This document shows, piece after piece, positions 34,820-46,786 of a stretch of 64,000 nucleotides of DNA. The notes under the pieces are model-generated. The model ran no database searches, had not been told where the DNA came from, and saw only the letters and a list, made by a program, of their open reading frames with translations. Location of the stretch: NCBI GenBank assembly GCA_021234155.1, contig JAJEKV010000013.1, positions 11,992,669 to 12,056,668 of the forward strand, given 5' to 3'. A program made the position numbers and the translations under genes. The DNA is from Isoetes taiwanensis. Taxonomy: Eukaryota; Streptophyta; Lycopodiopsida; Isoetales; Isoetaceae. The first letter of the stretch is position 1; each line of letters starts with the position of its first letter.

Positions 34820-37800
34820 AGAGAGAGGAAGGAAGGAAGGAAGGAAGTTACTTTTATCGTCCCACGGAGACCAATCGGTCTATGGGACCCAATACAAAAA
34901 CGCGGCAAAGCGGATGGACATCGCCGGATTAAAACCCCCTCAAGGAAGGGTTTTCGAGAGGAAAACTGTGGCAAAGAATCGGCCGGCCCGACAAACCGGT
35001 TAATCATATAAAATGCGTAAACATCCCAATATATACAAATCATGCACCACCCGTAGTGCCTAGTCACGGGACAGACCCGGTGAGGGCAAAGGTGACCTCG
35101 CAGGTCCGATTACCTCCGGATGTATGACCCCGTGGCACGCATCTTACGGCGGTGTGTTCATCGGCAAATGCAAGGGCGCGCCCAAGTAGCATACTAAGGG
35201 GCGTGATCGGCCCGAACTGACCGTGAAGCGGGCAACTCGAAAGTGTGAGACTCATCCTCAACGGCACCCGTTTGACAAAGACCGACAGGCTCGGCTCCTG
35301 GCGGGCTCCCAATCCACTCGTCGTCGCCTCGTCGAAGATGGTGGGCACTGTCGCGAATGGAGGCAATGAGCCAAGCTTTTCGAGGTTTGGGAACGCGGTA
35401 GAGTCATGGCCCCGGGCTAACACAGGGTTGATGTGCTCCTTGTAATGGGCCATTTTGACCTGCTCTAGAGCAATGGGATCCCGAGCTTGCCAAGGAAACA
35501 AGCATCTAGGTACTCCGCAGTTTCGCCACGATCGGCATTTGCGCCCACCAGACGCGCCAGGTGCTCGCGACGTTCCATCTGGCGAACCGATCTCTCTTAC
35601 CCCTCCAACAAAGCCCTAAGCGGCTAGCGGACTCATGGCCACCGGGTGTAAGCCAAGTGCGGGATTTGAGCATCACCCATAGTAACCACTTTCAAAATAG
35701 ACGATGTGTCTATCAAGGGCTGCCGTGGCGGCAAGAATCCGATTTCTGCGGCGAGAATCCGATGGGGGGAAAGGTTTCACCCCAAGTGCCCCGTGCAAAA
35801 AATGCCTTACGCGACCTCCCAAGTCATTTCAGTCGTCAAAGAGGCAGTAGGGCCCCAAACCGACCCGTCCGCAAGGGCCGGGCTCGACCCGATTGCGAGA
35901 ACAGATGTGGTGATGGCCCCAATCATATAGCTCGCCTGGTGACTTTGTTACGCATTGCATAAAGCTTGACTCTTTGTCACATAGCGGATAGACGCCTCCA
36001 GCCAGAGAAGCGAGGAGGGGAACTCCACCCTAGGTACTTGTAGGTGGGCGTGGCGCCCACAGCCGCCCCCGATATGTGAGTGCAGGAGGCATGGGGTGAC
36101 GTGAAGAGGATATGAGAACCACCCTGGTCTTGGCCAGATTGACGCGCATGTCTGTAGCCTGACAAAATGTGTCTAGGGCATCCAGGTGAGACTGCATATC
36201 TTCCGGGGGTGCCAGCAAGCAAACAACATCGTCGAGATAGATGAGCTGGCGGATGACCTGGTGCAAAAGATGTATGCCATCCCCCCCATGCTCAGTAAGC
36301 CAGGGCTCTAACTGATCAATGTAGAGGCCAAAAAGTGTCGGCGAGAGGGGGCAACCCTGCCGGACCCCGATACTACTGGTAAATGCTTGGCTGGTCGAAT
36401 GTGATCTCGCCAAAACAACTCTCATACAACTTCAGATATGGCATTCTCGCATTGCGTGGGAGCCCCGATTGACGCTTGATCTAGCCCACAACTTTTCGAG
36501 GGGGCCAGATCAAAAGCCTTTGCTAAGTCCACAAAGCAAGAATACAAGTCCGGTAGGTGATTAAATTTGTCTTCAATCGGCCTCTAAATAAGCGTGAAAG
36601 ATATGGTCAATCGCTGAGTGGCGGGTCGAAAAGCCCCGCCTGCGGTGAGGGCTCGCGACATCCGCCGCCTCTGCTGGTCAACCGCTGCCGAGAATGCCGA
36701 TAGCGGTTTGGCAAATCTTGAATCGACCATGATCGTCCTGGGTGAATTGGCCTGACAAGGTGGGTCGCCAGCTTTGTGAATGGGAACAACCCGCTTGTGG
36801 TCCATTGTTTGGGAAACCCTCCCGCAATGCTCGTTGAACAGGGGTAGTGAGGACCCGGCACAAGCGGCTGCCCGGCCCACTTGAGTAACTCGCCCGCATA
36901 CCATCGAGGTCACCGTGCCTTCCCATTAGCTAGCCGCTGCGTGCCCTCCTCAACATCCTCATCCACGAGAACCAATGGGGGGCCATCCTGCGGGGGTATG
37001 GGCGCATTTGCGTCCACTGGCGGGTCATAGAGCTGCCGCAAAGTAATCGCTCCCCACGCCACGTGTGATGTCCCCCGTAGGGCCGGGCTGGCCTTCAAGC
37101 ACTCTGCGCCAAAAGGTTCGAGGATGCGTCCAGCAGCCTAACATCTCCCCTCGATGCTTGGCAAAGGTACCGCTACTTTGTGTCCTTCCCGGATGGGCTG
37201 TGACGCGTGGTGGCTCGCAGTTTTGCACGGATCGTGATGTGACGGAGCTGCCGCTATGTTTTACACCGCGATCAAACCATCGGTTACGCTGGAATGTTGC
37301 TGAAGAAGCGGGCGGGTCCGCCAAAGCACTCCGCCCCGCCGTGATCCCGTGAATAAATAAGTCACTGGGTCTGGCTCACGCTTCTAGTGTGGAGGTCTGC
37401 ACTAAATTCGAGGGCGCTCATGAGCATCTCACAGAAGTCCTCTGCTGCTCATAATCGAAGTCTCAACCGAGGGGCCAGGGTCGGTATAGTGGGGTTCTCC
37501 CGCGCTCGCCAAACCAGTCCAAATAAAGTGGGAGGTGATCCGGAGTCGACCTCCTCATCCCGACTATCTGTGCCCACCCTAAAACGACCGATGAGATGCA
37601 TATCTTGGCGCAACTACAAGCACATAGTCCACCACACTAGACCCTCCCCGACGATTGTCCCGTCTCGCATGTGCACTTGCGAATCGGCCCGCGGAAAGGC
37701 CATTGCAAATTATCAAGTCAAAATGCCACATAGCAGAGCAATCGTCACAAAGCGCAGTGACCGGCCGTCATCCGACCCGCGCCGGGCTACTTCTGGGGCG

Positions 37801-38660
37801 AGGCTGCAGGACATCGTCGAGGGGGTCAAGTCGCATGGGCTGCTCTACTCCGTCCGGGTGCATTGAAATCTCCAAGAAGGGACTAACTTACAAGCTCGGC
37901 GATGTTTTTGTATGTCATCATATAGATCGACATACGGGTCCATCCTATCCGCATCGGGGTGGCTCGCGATAGAAGGTGCCGTGTCTGCGGGAGGGAAATA
38001 ACAGCGACGTAAAAAGAGGGTTGCCACCGGTATTATGCACACGAACCCTTAAGTACCAGGTTGTGTCTGCCTGTCCGGAGGGTAACCGAATGTGCCAAGG
38101 TTGTCCCAGTAGCAAGCCACTCCACCATGACCCCGTCTCGGTCTGACAGGTATTGAAGACCGAGAAATGTTGGTAACCCTAAGAAATCGGGTAGCTGTGT
38201 CCAAAGATGCTCCCATGTCTCCATGAGGAAGATGAGATCCATACGGCCGCCACGGAGTTAATTTGTCCCCTACGCCAAGGGAAGCCTCGGCAGGTTCCAT
38301 GAGACCACAGGAGACACAATTCCTATTTGTCGGCCAGGGATGGTATCTGCCCGACTCGAGTCATGAGGGGAGGGACGGGCGAAGAGGCTGAGGGGAGAAG
38401 TAGATGGAGCGGAGGCGCATGTGGCCGAGAGGGTGTGGGCCGTGAGGGAAGGGAGTAGGGCGAGGAGAAGGGGGGGCGTGGTAGTAGAAGCGAAGAGGGC
38501 AGCGTGCAGGTGTGGTTGGGGTGCGAGGGTCCCCAGCCAAGCAGGCCGCCTGAAAATGTGCATCCCGGGCCAACCAATCCCCGCACTGGTGGCCTTAATG
38601 CCTCGACCCCGACAAGCTCCCCGTCATAAGGCCTCCGCTGGGCAGTGTGAGGTCCGATCC
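34820..38660 (-). mobile_element. LINE-B copy 1, ORF2 part
   Basis: A GC-rich, decayed non-LTR retrotransposon. Reading leftwards: an apurinic endonuclease with DLIFLMETWE (38033-38242) and a region that would carry SVVDY and SDHLP (37500-37870). Then an RT lead-in with VEEGTQRLANGKAR (36910-37098) and VVPIHKAGDPPCQANSPRTI (36584-36913). Then the RT core, SSIGVRQGCPLSPTLFGLYI and LIYLDDVVCLLAPPEDMQ (36030-36425; YLDD in place of YADD). Then a C-terminal segment with KMAHYKEHINPVLA (35064-35501). The 3' end has the hairpin AGACC-AATC-GGTCT (34868-34881) and a (GGAA)n tail at 34827-34847. Numerous frame changes. Confidence 0.82.
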
Positions 38661-39990
38661 ACATACGAGGATGTCCCCTTCAACATCGGCCCCGGGCGCT
38701 AATATGGCATCACGCACTGCATCCGCAAACCGTGAATATGACAATGCTGTCACGGCCCGCCGAGCCCCATGCCGCTGCTCGAGAAATGTGAATCGGCTCG
38801 AATATCATCCGGACGAGAATGTGTGTTCGGATGTTGTGGGTGACTCTCCCCTCGCCGCTCACGGCATACCTCGAACTACGGGGACAGGCCTCTCCGCCTG
38901 CGCCCCGAGTTCTCAAGGCTCTGGGTCCAAGGTGGGCTAAGGCCGGCCCTGTGGCCGGGGTGGTGGTGGTGGCTGGGATGGCGTGGAGTGACTGGGTGGC
39001 TGGGGGGCAGGGACGAGGGGGATGCCGGGCGTGAGGCCGTGGCGGGATAAGCTGCGATGCGAGCAGCGTTCCCCGTGAAGTCCGAGAAATGAGCTCTTCG
39101 CGAACTTCTTCGCCGCTAGCCATCTCCCGCCTCGCGACCGCCGCGGTGACTATGAGCCTCGGTAGGGGAGACCGGGCTGCATGCGGGATGGTTGCGCAGG
39201 CCACGGAGCTCCGTGCTCGACGAGTAGCGAGGCGTGCCGAGCCCGGCCGAGGGTAGGGCTTCTTTGTCCCATCTTACTCAAGATCCCGGCCGGGCAGTTC
39301 CGGGTATCGCAGAGCGTACTGCGGCTCCAGATGCCATGGTGGTACGCCTCTACCTCGACTGAAGCCCAGAGGCAAGGACCATCGTCCCTCACGAGCGGCT
39401 CCCTCTCGGGGTAAGGTCATGGTGTCCAAAGTGATGAACCGCCGTAGTCTAGGCGGGCCAAGATGTCAAGAACCTCCACGGCTGCTGGCCTCCAAGTGTG
39501 CAAGGCCAAGGCCATCTTCCACATGCGGCGGCGGGTCTCCAAGCTGTGTGATACGGTTCTTCGACCCGATTTGCCTTTTTGAGCACATGGGATGCCGAGG
39601 ACTCCATCTCCACTGCCATGCCACCCGGTGGGCCTTTGTTAGCCTCAACACGACCTTTGTTAGCCTCCATTCCCGCTTTGGCGGTGGCTCAATTCTCTGC
39701 CGAGGCGGGGAGTTCCTATGTGGTCCGAGCAATTAATCCCTTCCGGTAGGGCTGGCCTCGCTGAGGGGGTTTTAGCCTTAGCCCGAGCCTCCTTCTTCAT
39801 GGAGGATGACTCTCCCACGCCCATGATGGCTGATCGGGACCGTTTGTCGCGGCCGGGCCCTCGCCTTGGTTTTGTGGCGGCCCATCTTCCGTGGCCATGA
39901 CTCCCAAAGTTTGAGGGATCTCTCGGCTGCGGAAAGGGTGCCTAGGAATTGAATTTGGGGGCTCAAGAACGTAGGCGAGCACCTTTTGGG
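38661..39990 (-). mobile_element. Probable 5' part (ORF1 region) of LINE-B copy 1
   Basis: The GC-rich character of LINE-B continues to about 39.99 kb and then drops sharply to AT-rich DNA. The longest minus frame (38710-39204, 164 residues) is Pro/Arg/Thr-rich without a recognised domain. Other frames are short. The second LINE-B copy stops before this region, so there is no internal comparison. It is assigned to ORF1 by position only. Confidence 0.45.
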
Positions 39991-40735
39991 CTAGTCAAGC
40001 GGAAACCCTTTGAATACTTACTAAAAACATCGCTAATCCCTATATTGGTGTCGACTTTCATCAACAACACCATCCGGGAACTAGGGTATGAATTAGTAAA
40101 ACATTCTCGTAACCTTCAATAAGAGTACAACACACACCTTTCAACACCAAGCGTGGCCAAGGCCAACAACAAGATCAAAGCGAGGGCTATACTTCTCAAA
40201 GAAGGAAGAAGAAGAGCTGCCACAAAACCCTAGCACAGCCCGGGAAAACAGCAGATTTGAGCACTGAAACAAAGACAAGCATGCAGGTACCATACACCGT
40301 TGGAAAGCTCTCTGAACCAGCTTTCCAACAAGCCCAAGCATATGAAAATCTGACACCGGATGTGAGAGATACAGTCCGTGAGGGAGGGAGGGAGGGAGAG
40401 AGAGAGTTGCCCTTTTGCCTCAAAACCATTTTTTGAGCATATGTGTCCCATTCAGACTTATAGCACACAACAAAAACCTTATAGAAATCATGATTCAAAA
40501 AATTATTTGCTGGTTTTTTCTTATCTTACAGTTCATTGACAGAAAATTTTACCCATTTGAACACGTATCTCTCCATCACCTTAGTTCCAAATCAAACCAA
40601 ATTTCTTTCCACGTGTTCCTATAAGTTTTCCCTGATAGTCATTTCAAATATCAATCAGAAATGTAAAAAACACTGAAGACATCATCATTTGAGTGTGCAT
40701 ACCTTTTTCTGCCATAGGAATGTGCAATAGCCAAA
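39991..40735. other. No recognisable gene
   Basis: AT-rich DNA with a short GGGA-repeat patch (about 40380-40406). The minus frames at 40141-40498 have no known domain. Confidence 0.45.
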
Positions 40736-40739
40736 TTTT

Positions 40740-41600
40740 ATGTCCACTTGGCTCAAACATGCCACCAAGGTGGCTCAAACATGCCATCAAGGTGGCTCCA
40801 ACGTGCCAAGGTTTCAACATGCCACACGGACTCTAACATGAGACGCGAGCTCCAACATGCCAAGGTGGCGCAAACATGCCATGTAGGCTAGGCTCCAATA
40901 TGCGAAGGTGGCTCAAACATGCCACGTGGGCTTCAACATGCCACCTAGGCTCCAATATGCCACCTAGGCTCCAATATGCCACCTAGGCTCAAACATGCCA
41001 AGGTGGCTCAAACATGCCATGCATGCTCCAACATGCCATCTAGGCTCAAACATGCCAAGGTGGCTCAAACATGCCACGTGGGATCCAACATGCCATCTAG
41101 GCTCCAACATGCCAAGGTGGCTCAAACATGCCAAGTGGGCTCCAACATGCTACCTAGGCTCCAACATGCAAGGTTGCTCAAACATGACACCTAGGCTCAA
41201 ACATGCCAACGTGGCTCAAACATGCCATGCGGGCTCCAACATGCCACATAGGCTCAAACATGCCAAGGTGGCTCAAACATGCCATGTGGGCTCCAAGGTG
41301 GCTCAAGCATGCCACCAAGGCTCCAACATGCCACCTAGGCTAAAACATGCCAAGGTGGCTCAAACATGCCACGCGGGCTCCAACATGCCAAGATGGCTCA
41401 CATGCCAAGGTGGCTCCAACATGCCACCTAGGCTCCAACCTGCCAAGGTGGCTTAAACATGCCACCTAGGCTCCAACCCGCCAAGGTGGCTCAAACATGC
41501 CACCTAGGCTCCAACCTGCCAAGGTGGCTCAAACATGCCATCTAGGCTAAAACATGCCAAGGTGGCTCAGACATGCCACGCGCCTAGTCTCCAACATGCC
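40740..41600. repeat. 19-bp satellite array, about 45 units
   Basis: Tandem 19-bp units of the form CTCAAACATGCCAAGGTGG, alternating with variants CTCCAACATGCCACCTAGG and CTCAAACATGCCACGTGGG. Because three units make 57 bp, a multiple of three, long frames (153 and 72 residues, plus strand) stay open across the array and encode a 19-residue repeat. Nothing suggests they are translated. Edge units are more degenerate than central ones. Confidence 0.93.
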
Positions 41601-42300
41601 GGCGTCAGATAGGGGCAAAAGACAAGTAAGCATAGTAATGGGAGTGTAAAATGTTCAGATAAACTATGCAAATTATCACTGCTGACAATGACAATCGATC
41701 GACCAACTTAGTTTAATATATTCACAGGTTCAATTACCTGCAGGAAAATCTTAGTTCACCTCTTGAAAAGACTAAAGAACTAGTCGCAGATATCCAAGGA
41801 AGATTAAACCACATCATCACTCAACCCTTGCAAGGCGGGAACTCTCGGGCATGCACACATTTCCTCAAAATCCAATCTTCTTATATCGTTCATAAGACGG
41901 CCTTAGACGAGCTATCAGAAGATAACTTTGACATCACGAACACTGCAAATAGAGGAAGTCAACTCTGACTTCACTAATACTACAAATAGAAAGAAAAGTG
42001 GAAACAATGAAATGCCTGTTGTCTTATCTCCATTTTTAATCTCGACCTTCAAAATAGATTGTCATTCGACATTTACACCATTAGATAGGAAATTTGGAAC
42101 ATATACCACATTCACACCCTCCAGCCCTAGGGTTAGCCCTTCGGGCAATCCAATAAGAGTTGGAGAACAATACCAACTGATGAACTAATCGATGCTATTA
42201 AGGCTGAATCTCGCAATTTACACATATACCCATAAAAATTTAATAACAAACATATGGGTCGAATATACCCAATAGACCTTGCCTTTTATTTTTTTTGGTA
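41601..42300. other. RPL9 upstream region
   Basis: AT-rich non-coding DNA between the satellite and RPL9. An 86-residue plus frame at 41928-42188 has no known domain. Confidence 0.4.
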
Positions 42301-42302
42301 AG

Positions 42303-42373
42303 AAAACCCTAGGGTTCATCTGTGAAACAGAATTTAGGGTTTGGAGCGAGAGAGCACAATCCAGTTTAGGGTA
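42303..42373 (+). promoter_or_regulatory. Telo-box motifs in RPL9 promoter/leader
   Basis: AAACCCTAG at 42304-42312 and TTAGGGTTT at 42334-42342, with a further TTTAGGG near 42365. They lie 30-95 bp upstream of the RPL9 start codon. Telo-boxes are a known feature of plant ribosomal-protein promoters, where they promote coordinated expression in dividing cells. Function here is inferred from position. Confidence 0.7.
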
Positions 42374-42396
42374 GTGCGGCTGCGAGCTCCGGCACC

Positions 42397-43149
42397 ATGA
42401 AAAGGATCGTAGCATCACAGGAGCTTGTCATCCCAGATGGAGTTACTGTTGAAATCAAGGCGAAGAAAGTTCGTGTTAAAGGGCCTAGAGGTCAGCTTAC
42501 TCGCGATTTCAAGCATTTAAATCTAGATTTTGCACTCATAGATGGTGGAAAGAAGCTTAAAGTTGATGCCTGGTTTGGCTCTCGAAAAACTATTGCGGCT
42601 ATTCGTACTGCAATTAGTCATGTCCAAAATCTTATAACCGGTGTGACCAAAGGCTTCCGATATAAGATGCGGTTTGTCTATGCCCATTTTCCCATCAACG
42701 CTACCATTGGTGGTGGCAATGACAACATTGAGATTCGTAACTTCCTTGGCGAGAAGAAGGTAACCTTAATCGTAATTTTTACTTCGTTCTCAGGTTCTGT
42801 CTGTTTGTTTGTTTTTCTGTTTCCTTAAATTGGTGTGCATTGGGTGTCTACAAATAGGTCAGGAAAGTCGACATGCTTGGTGGTGTGACAATAACCAGAT
42901 CAGAGAAAGTTAAGGATGAACTTGTGCTTGAGGGCAATGACATTGATCTTGTTTCTCGATCTGCAGCACTAATTAACCAGGTATATGAACAAATCTGCAG
43001 GCATTGAACATTATCTGGTTGATTGTTCCTGACCTTGTGACTGTACATTGTTTATGTTTCAGAAATGCCATGTAAAGAACAAGGATATTAGGAAGTTTTT
43101 GGATGGTATTTATGTTAGTGAAAGGGGAACCATTGCTGAGGAAGAGTAA
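42397..43149 (+). CDS. RPL9: 60S ribosomal protein L9 (uL6), three exons
   Basis: Exons 42397-42759, 42858-42980 and 43063-43149 join in phase 0 at GT-AG sites and give 190 residues, close to the usual 190-194. The protein is a component of the cytosolic large subunit, near the GTPase-associated region. The N-terminus [20 protein letters not shown] is followed by [41 protein letters not shown] and [11 protein letters not shown]. Exon 2 contains [20 protein letters not shown], and exon 3 ends [20 protein letters not shown]. All are hallmark uL6 signatures. The start codon lies in a CACCATG context and no upstream Met competes. Telo-boxes precede it. No defects seen. Confidence 0.97.
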
Positions 43150-45180
43150 AATGGTATGCCAAGCTTTATTGTACATTTTTTTTTTTCCTTTTTCTGATCA
43201 GATCAATTGCATTTCAGGACACTATAAATTTCGACTGGGGAACTGTTAACAAAGAGAATGCACTTTCACGTTTCTGTTATATACAAGTGCAATTGGTCAC
43301 ATTTGTCTTTTGTGTACTATTTTATATGTATTGTTTTACAATGTCTCTAAGTTATTTCTCCCATCAGAATATGCCATCTATCAGTGCATATTTCTTCTTT
43401 TTATTTAATGATGAGAGGAGACTCCGTAATGCTTTTTTTTTATTTAAATTGCTGGCAGATTGTTTCTGGTTGCTGCATCTTGCTTCAGTTTAGACGATAT
43501 ATGTTTTTGCTGTTAGATGCAAAATAAGTAGTCTTTATCTTTCTTTCTGTGGGTATAAATCCAGATATATTGCTGATGCAAAGGATGTGCTTATCGCATG
43601 ATTTCGGATTTGGATTTAATGCATTAAAAAACACGATTGGGAAAAAATTAAAACGACTGGTGGCATTAACTAGCAATTTAACTTCATTTCATCAAACCTA
43701 TAAATTATTTAACTTCTTTGACATTCTGCTATTTGGCTGATGATCAGCTCATCAGTTCAATTATATTTTGATATTTTGAACCACCGCCTAACGTGTTATT
43801 TGACTGCCACTTTAGAAAGATGAAAGGGTATGAGATTAAGAGGTGGATGATAGGTTATGAGATTAAGAGGTGGAGTAGAGAATGGTGTGTGGTCTAAGAT
43901 TGTGTGAGTATTAGAAGTTTTTAACTCGTAAGCTTTACTAGTAATAAACTTGTGCTTGACACTGCAGTGCATAACTCATAAGTTTTACTAGTAATAAACT
44001 TGTGCTCGTCGTTGCAGTGCATAAGCAAGACCTTTAATGTAAGACTAATTACTTAGCTTTAATGTAAGACTAATTACTTAGACCCTAATATGAATAACGT
44101 ATCACTAGATTTACCGCTTGCTATCTATTTCCTTGCTTGAAATGTTTTTGGGGTTCTTGTTGATGCCGGTGTGCCCTTTTATGGGTGTGACTTTTAGAAG
44201 GGAAAAAAGTTGTTTTCCGGTGATATCTTGGTTTTTTTACATTCTTTCCCTTCCCTCTTCAAAATAACAATGCTAAATTTTTGGCCCCTTTCAAAATAAT
44301 GACACTAAATTTTTGGAACGGAATGCCTGAGCAATTAACATATTGGGCGGTGGATCTCGCTTTCATGATGGGCCGGTTGGGTTCAATGCCTCTAGAAAAT
44401 AAGAGGCTTATGGGATTTTTTATGGACGCTAGGGGCCGTGGATGGAGAGCATATTCCATAAATTGTACCCCATCAACGCCTCATGATTTTTTGCCAAATA
44501 AAACAAAAGCCAAAACCTAAGGTCTCGTAGCATTGCCATATTTTACAAAACCATTGTCTGAATCACAGACACCATTGTCTGGATCACAGACACCCCGAAT
44601 GAGCCATCTGTTCTTGCTTCCCAAGAATCAAAGCACAGTCTAGAACGGGGTCTACTGGTGCTGCCCTAACTAATTCTGCGCTGACTCCAAGATTTCGAAC
44701 TGCCTCAATGATCCCGGGCCGGAATCAATCGTCTTCCTGGGTCAATCCTCTTCCTCGACAGCCATGGCAACCGGATCTACGTGTAGAACAGATAGAGACA
44801 ACTGCTGACGCCAGGGCTGGAGGATTCGAACCTCCAGGTCATGCCAGCCTCACCAGAACCCTTCTCATTCTATCTAAGTAAATAAGCCAAATCTAAACCA
44901 AGGAGATCGAAAACGCCTCTTTTTCTCTCTCAGACAAGTAATTCTGGATAAATGTCTCAGAGATACTGTACTCCCTTTCGAGTGCTAAGAAACAAAGCCA
45001 ATCTGCTCTAAACCGAGCCAATCTACTCTAAACTGGCCCTGATATATTTATATACCAATATTTTGTCAGAAATTAGAAAATTCAAGCAAAGACCTGTCCA
45101 AAATCATGCTAATAGGCATACAACCCTTTCCATCTCTCCATCAGAAGAAGAATTGCCATTTTGGAGCATCCAAAGCAGAT
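43150..45180. other. No gene; three small tandem duplications
   Basis: Local duplications: ATGAGATTAAGAGGTGG twice near 43830-43875; a unit of about 55 bp containing TTTACTAGTAATAAACTTGT twice at 43920-44025; and a 25-bp unit TTTAATGTAAGACTAATTAC… twice at 44033-44082. Near 44260-44320 AAATTTTTGG is repeated. No coding region recognised. Confidence 0.6.
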
Positions 45181-45186
45181 TCCGCC

Positions 45187-45743
45187 CTTATATAAAAAGA
45201 GCCCTCCGATTTCTCGAGTAAGGGCCTAAACAGGGGATGGCTCAAGTACTCAGAATTGATTACGTAACGGCGTTTTCCCCTTCAAACACTCTGGAATTTC
45301 TTCTACACAGTTGTCGGATTCTTCTTGCCTGTAAAAAGATTTACTGTACTCCCTTTCATTTCAGAATAGACCTTCCGGGATCTGTTGGCACCCTTGCCAA
45401 AAAAAGAAAGGGGCATGCATTCCTATCCTTCCATTCTGAAACCATGCATAGAAATCAAAACAAAAAATGCATCCTAGAGCAAAAGCAGCTCAAATCACTC
45501 AAACAATATAGTTTGACTACGGTTTTGCATACAATACAAGCGCCAAATCTTGGCCCAACCATGCCTGACCCAAAAATACCAAACAGAATGATTAGAAGCT
45601 TAATAAGTTGTTGTGTGCATTCGAGGTTGGAGCTGGACCAAATCGTTGCCGTAGTTGATCTCTACGTTCCGGCAAGGTATTTAATATTTATTTGTACAGG
45701 TATTGCACAGCCGGATACAGAGATGTTTAACACAGTTATCTAG
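45187..45743 (+). CDS. Possible gene, 168 residues, unknown
   Basis: A TATA-like TTATATAAAAAGAG (about 45188-45201) lies about 40-50 bp upstream of a Met at 45237. The open frame ends at 45743. Its C-terminus, GIAQPDTEMFNTVI, is reminiscent of the start of a PPR repeat, which could make this a fragment of a pentatricopeptide gene. The rest shows no recognised domain. Both the promoter and the relationship are tentative. Confidence 0.25.
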
Positions 45744-45959
45744 TATCAATGCAGAGCTTGGCAGAATTTGGAGCCGAGATTTGAGGGCAGCACTGAGCTT
45801 GGAGCCGTTGTGAAAGGTAAATCCATGAAAGGTTTTAGAATAAGGGAGGGTGCCCCGCTATGAGGCCCCCCCATATGATGGGATAAATATTACGTTAATA
45901 TTGGGCTAAGTTTTGAACGGATGAACATTGTGGAAACCCTTTAGGGTTTATCAAGAACC

Positions 45960-46680
45960 TTTTAGGGTTTACAAAAGCCTATGAACAGAGCAGCGGCTAC
46001 CCTATCGATGGAAGATACCATAACTTCTCACGGATCTGCATTAGCCTCTCACGAATCTGCATTAGCCCTAACAGATTTACCTTGGTACTTCTACGACTCT
46101 CAATGGCGACCTCTTAAGAGCTTGAATGGAGGCTTTTGGAGGAGGATTTCGAGTATTTTGGAGGGAAATTTGGCGCCAACCAAGCTGCTGATTTCTATAG
46201 ATTCGCAACATGCTTGAGAAGCTATGTATTAGCATTTCCATTTCGTTTTTGGAAGCTTTGTCCATGCAAACTTAACTGTTTTTTCTTTTCTTTTTCAGTT
46301 CAAAACTTGCATGCATAAAGGGGAACTCCACGGATGTTTAGCATGGATTGATGCGCTGGCTTAATCCAGAACCACAGGTTTGTGTTTCCCTCCCTTATTT
46401 CTGTTTCTCTAATTCCCTCCACTAATTCCCTCCACTAATTCCCTCTCGAATATGAATAGATTTCCTTGTCTATTTATGGATATGAGCAGCCTTCAAGAAT
46501 TAGAAATCGGATGAGCATTTGCATTTGTAGTTAAGTGATTATTCACTCTTCCCTTCTTATTGTTTCAATTCTACTTCAGTTTTCCTCTTATTTCAAAAGG
46601 ATATCTTATCTACTTCAGTTATTGTGATTGTTTCAATTCTACTTCAGTTATCCTCTTGTTTCAGTTATCCTCTTATTTCA
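45960..46680. other. Repeat-containing spacer upstream of the transposase
   Basis: Short direct repeats: TCTCACG(G/A)ATCTGCATTAGCC twice (46025-46072), CCCTCCACTAATT (46417-46443) and TTTCAATTCTACTTCAGTT (46562 and 46630). A 78-residue plus frame has no known domain. Confidence 0.4.
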
Positions 46681-46786
46681 TATGCACCCTCTATTACTTG
46701 ACCATGCATCTTTGAGGTAGGAAGATAGATGCATCTCCACCCTCTGATCCAAAGGTTGTACCAAAGTAAAAAAAACTACCAAATCC

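Noticed and set aside
37387..38940. Several plus-strand frames of 90-160 residues in the GC-rich block
   Set aside because: GC-rich sequence has few stops; these are antisense to LINE-B endonuclease/RT coding and show no domain.
40976..41456. Open frames of 72 and 153 residues
   Set aside because: They are translations of the 19-bp satellite, kept open because three units equal 57 bp.
44810..44870. tRNA T-arm-like GGAGGTTCGAATCCTCC on the minus strand
   Set aside because: Only the T-arm is tRNA-like. No matching acceptor, D-arm or anticodon arm could be found upstream.
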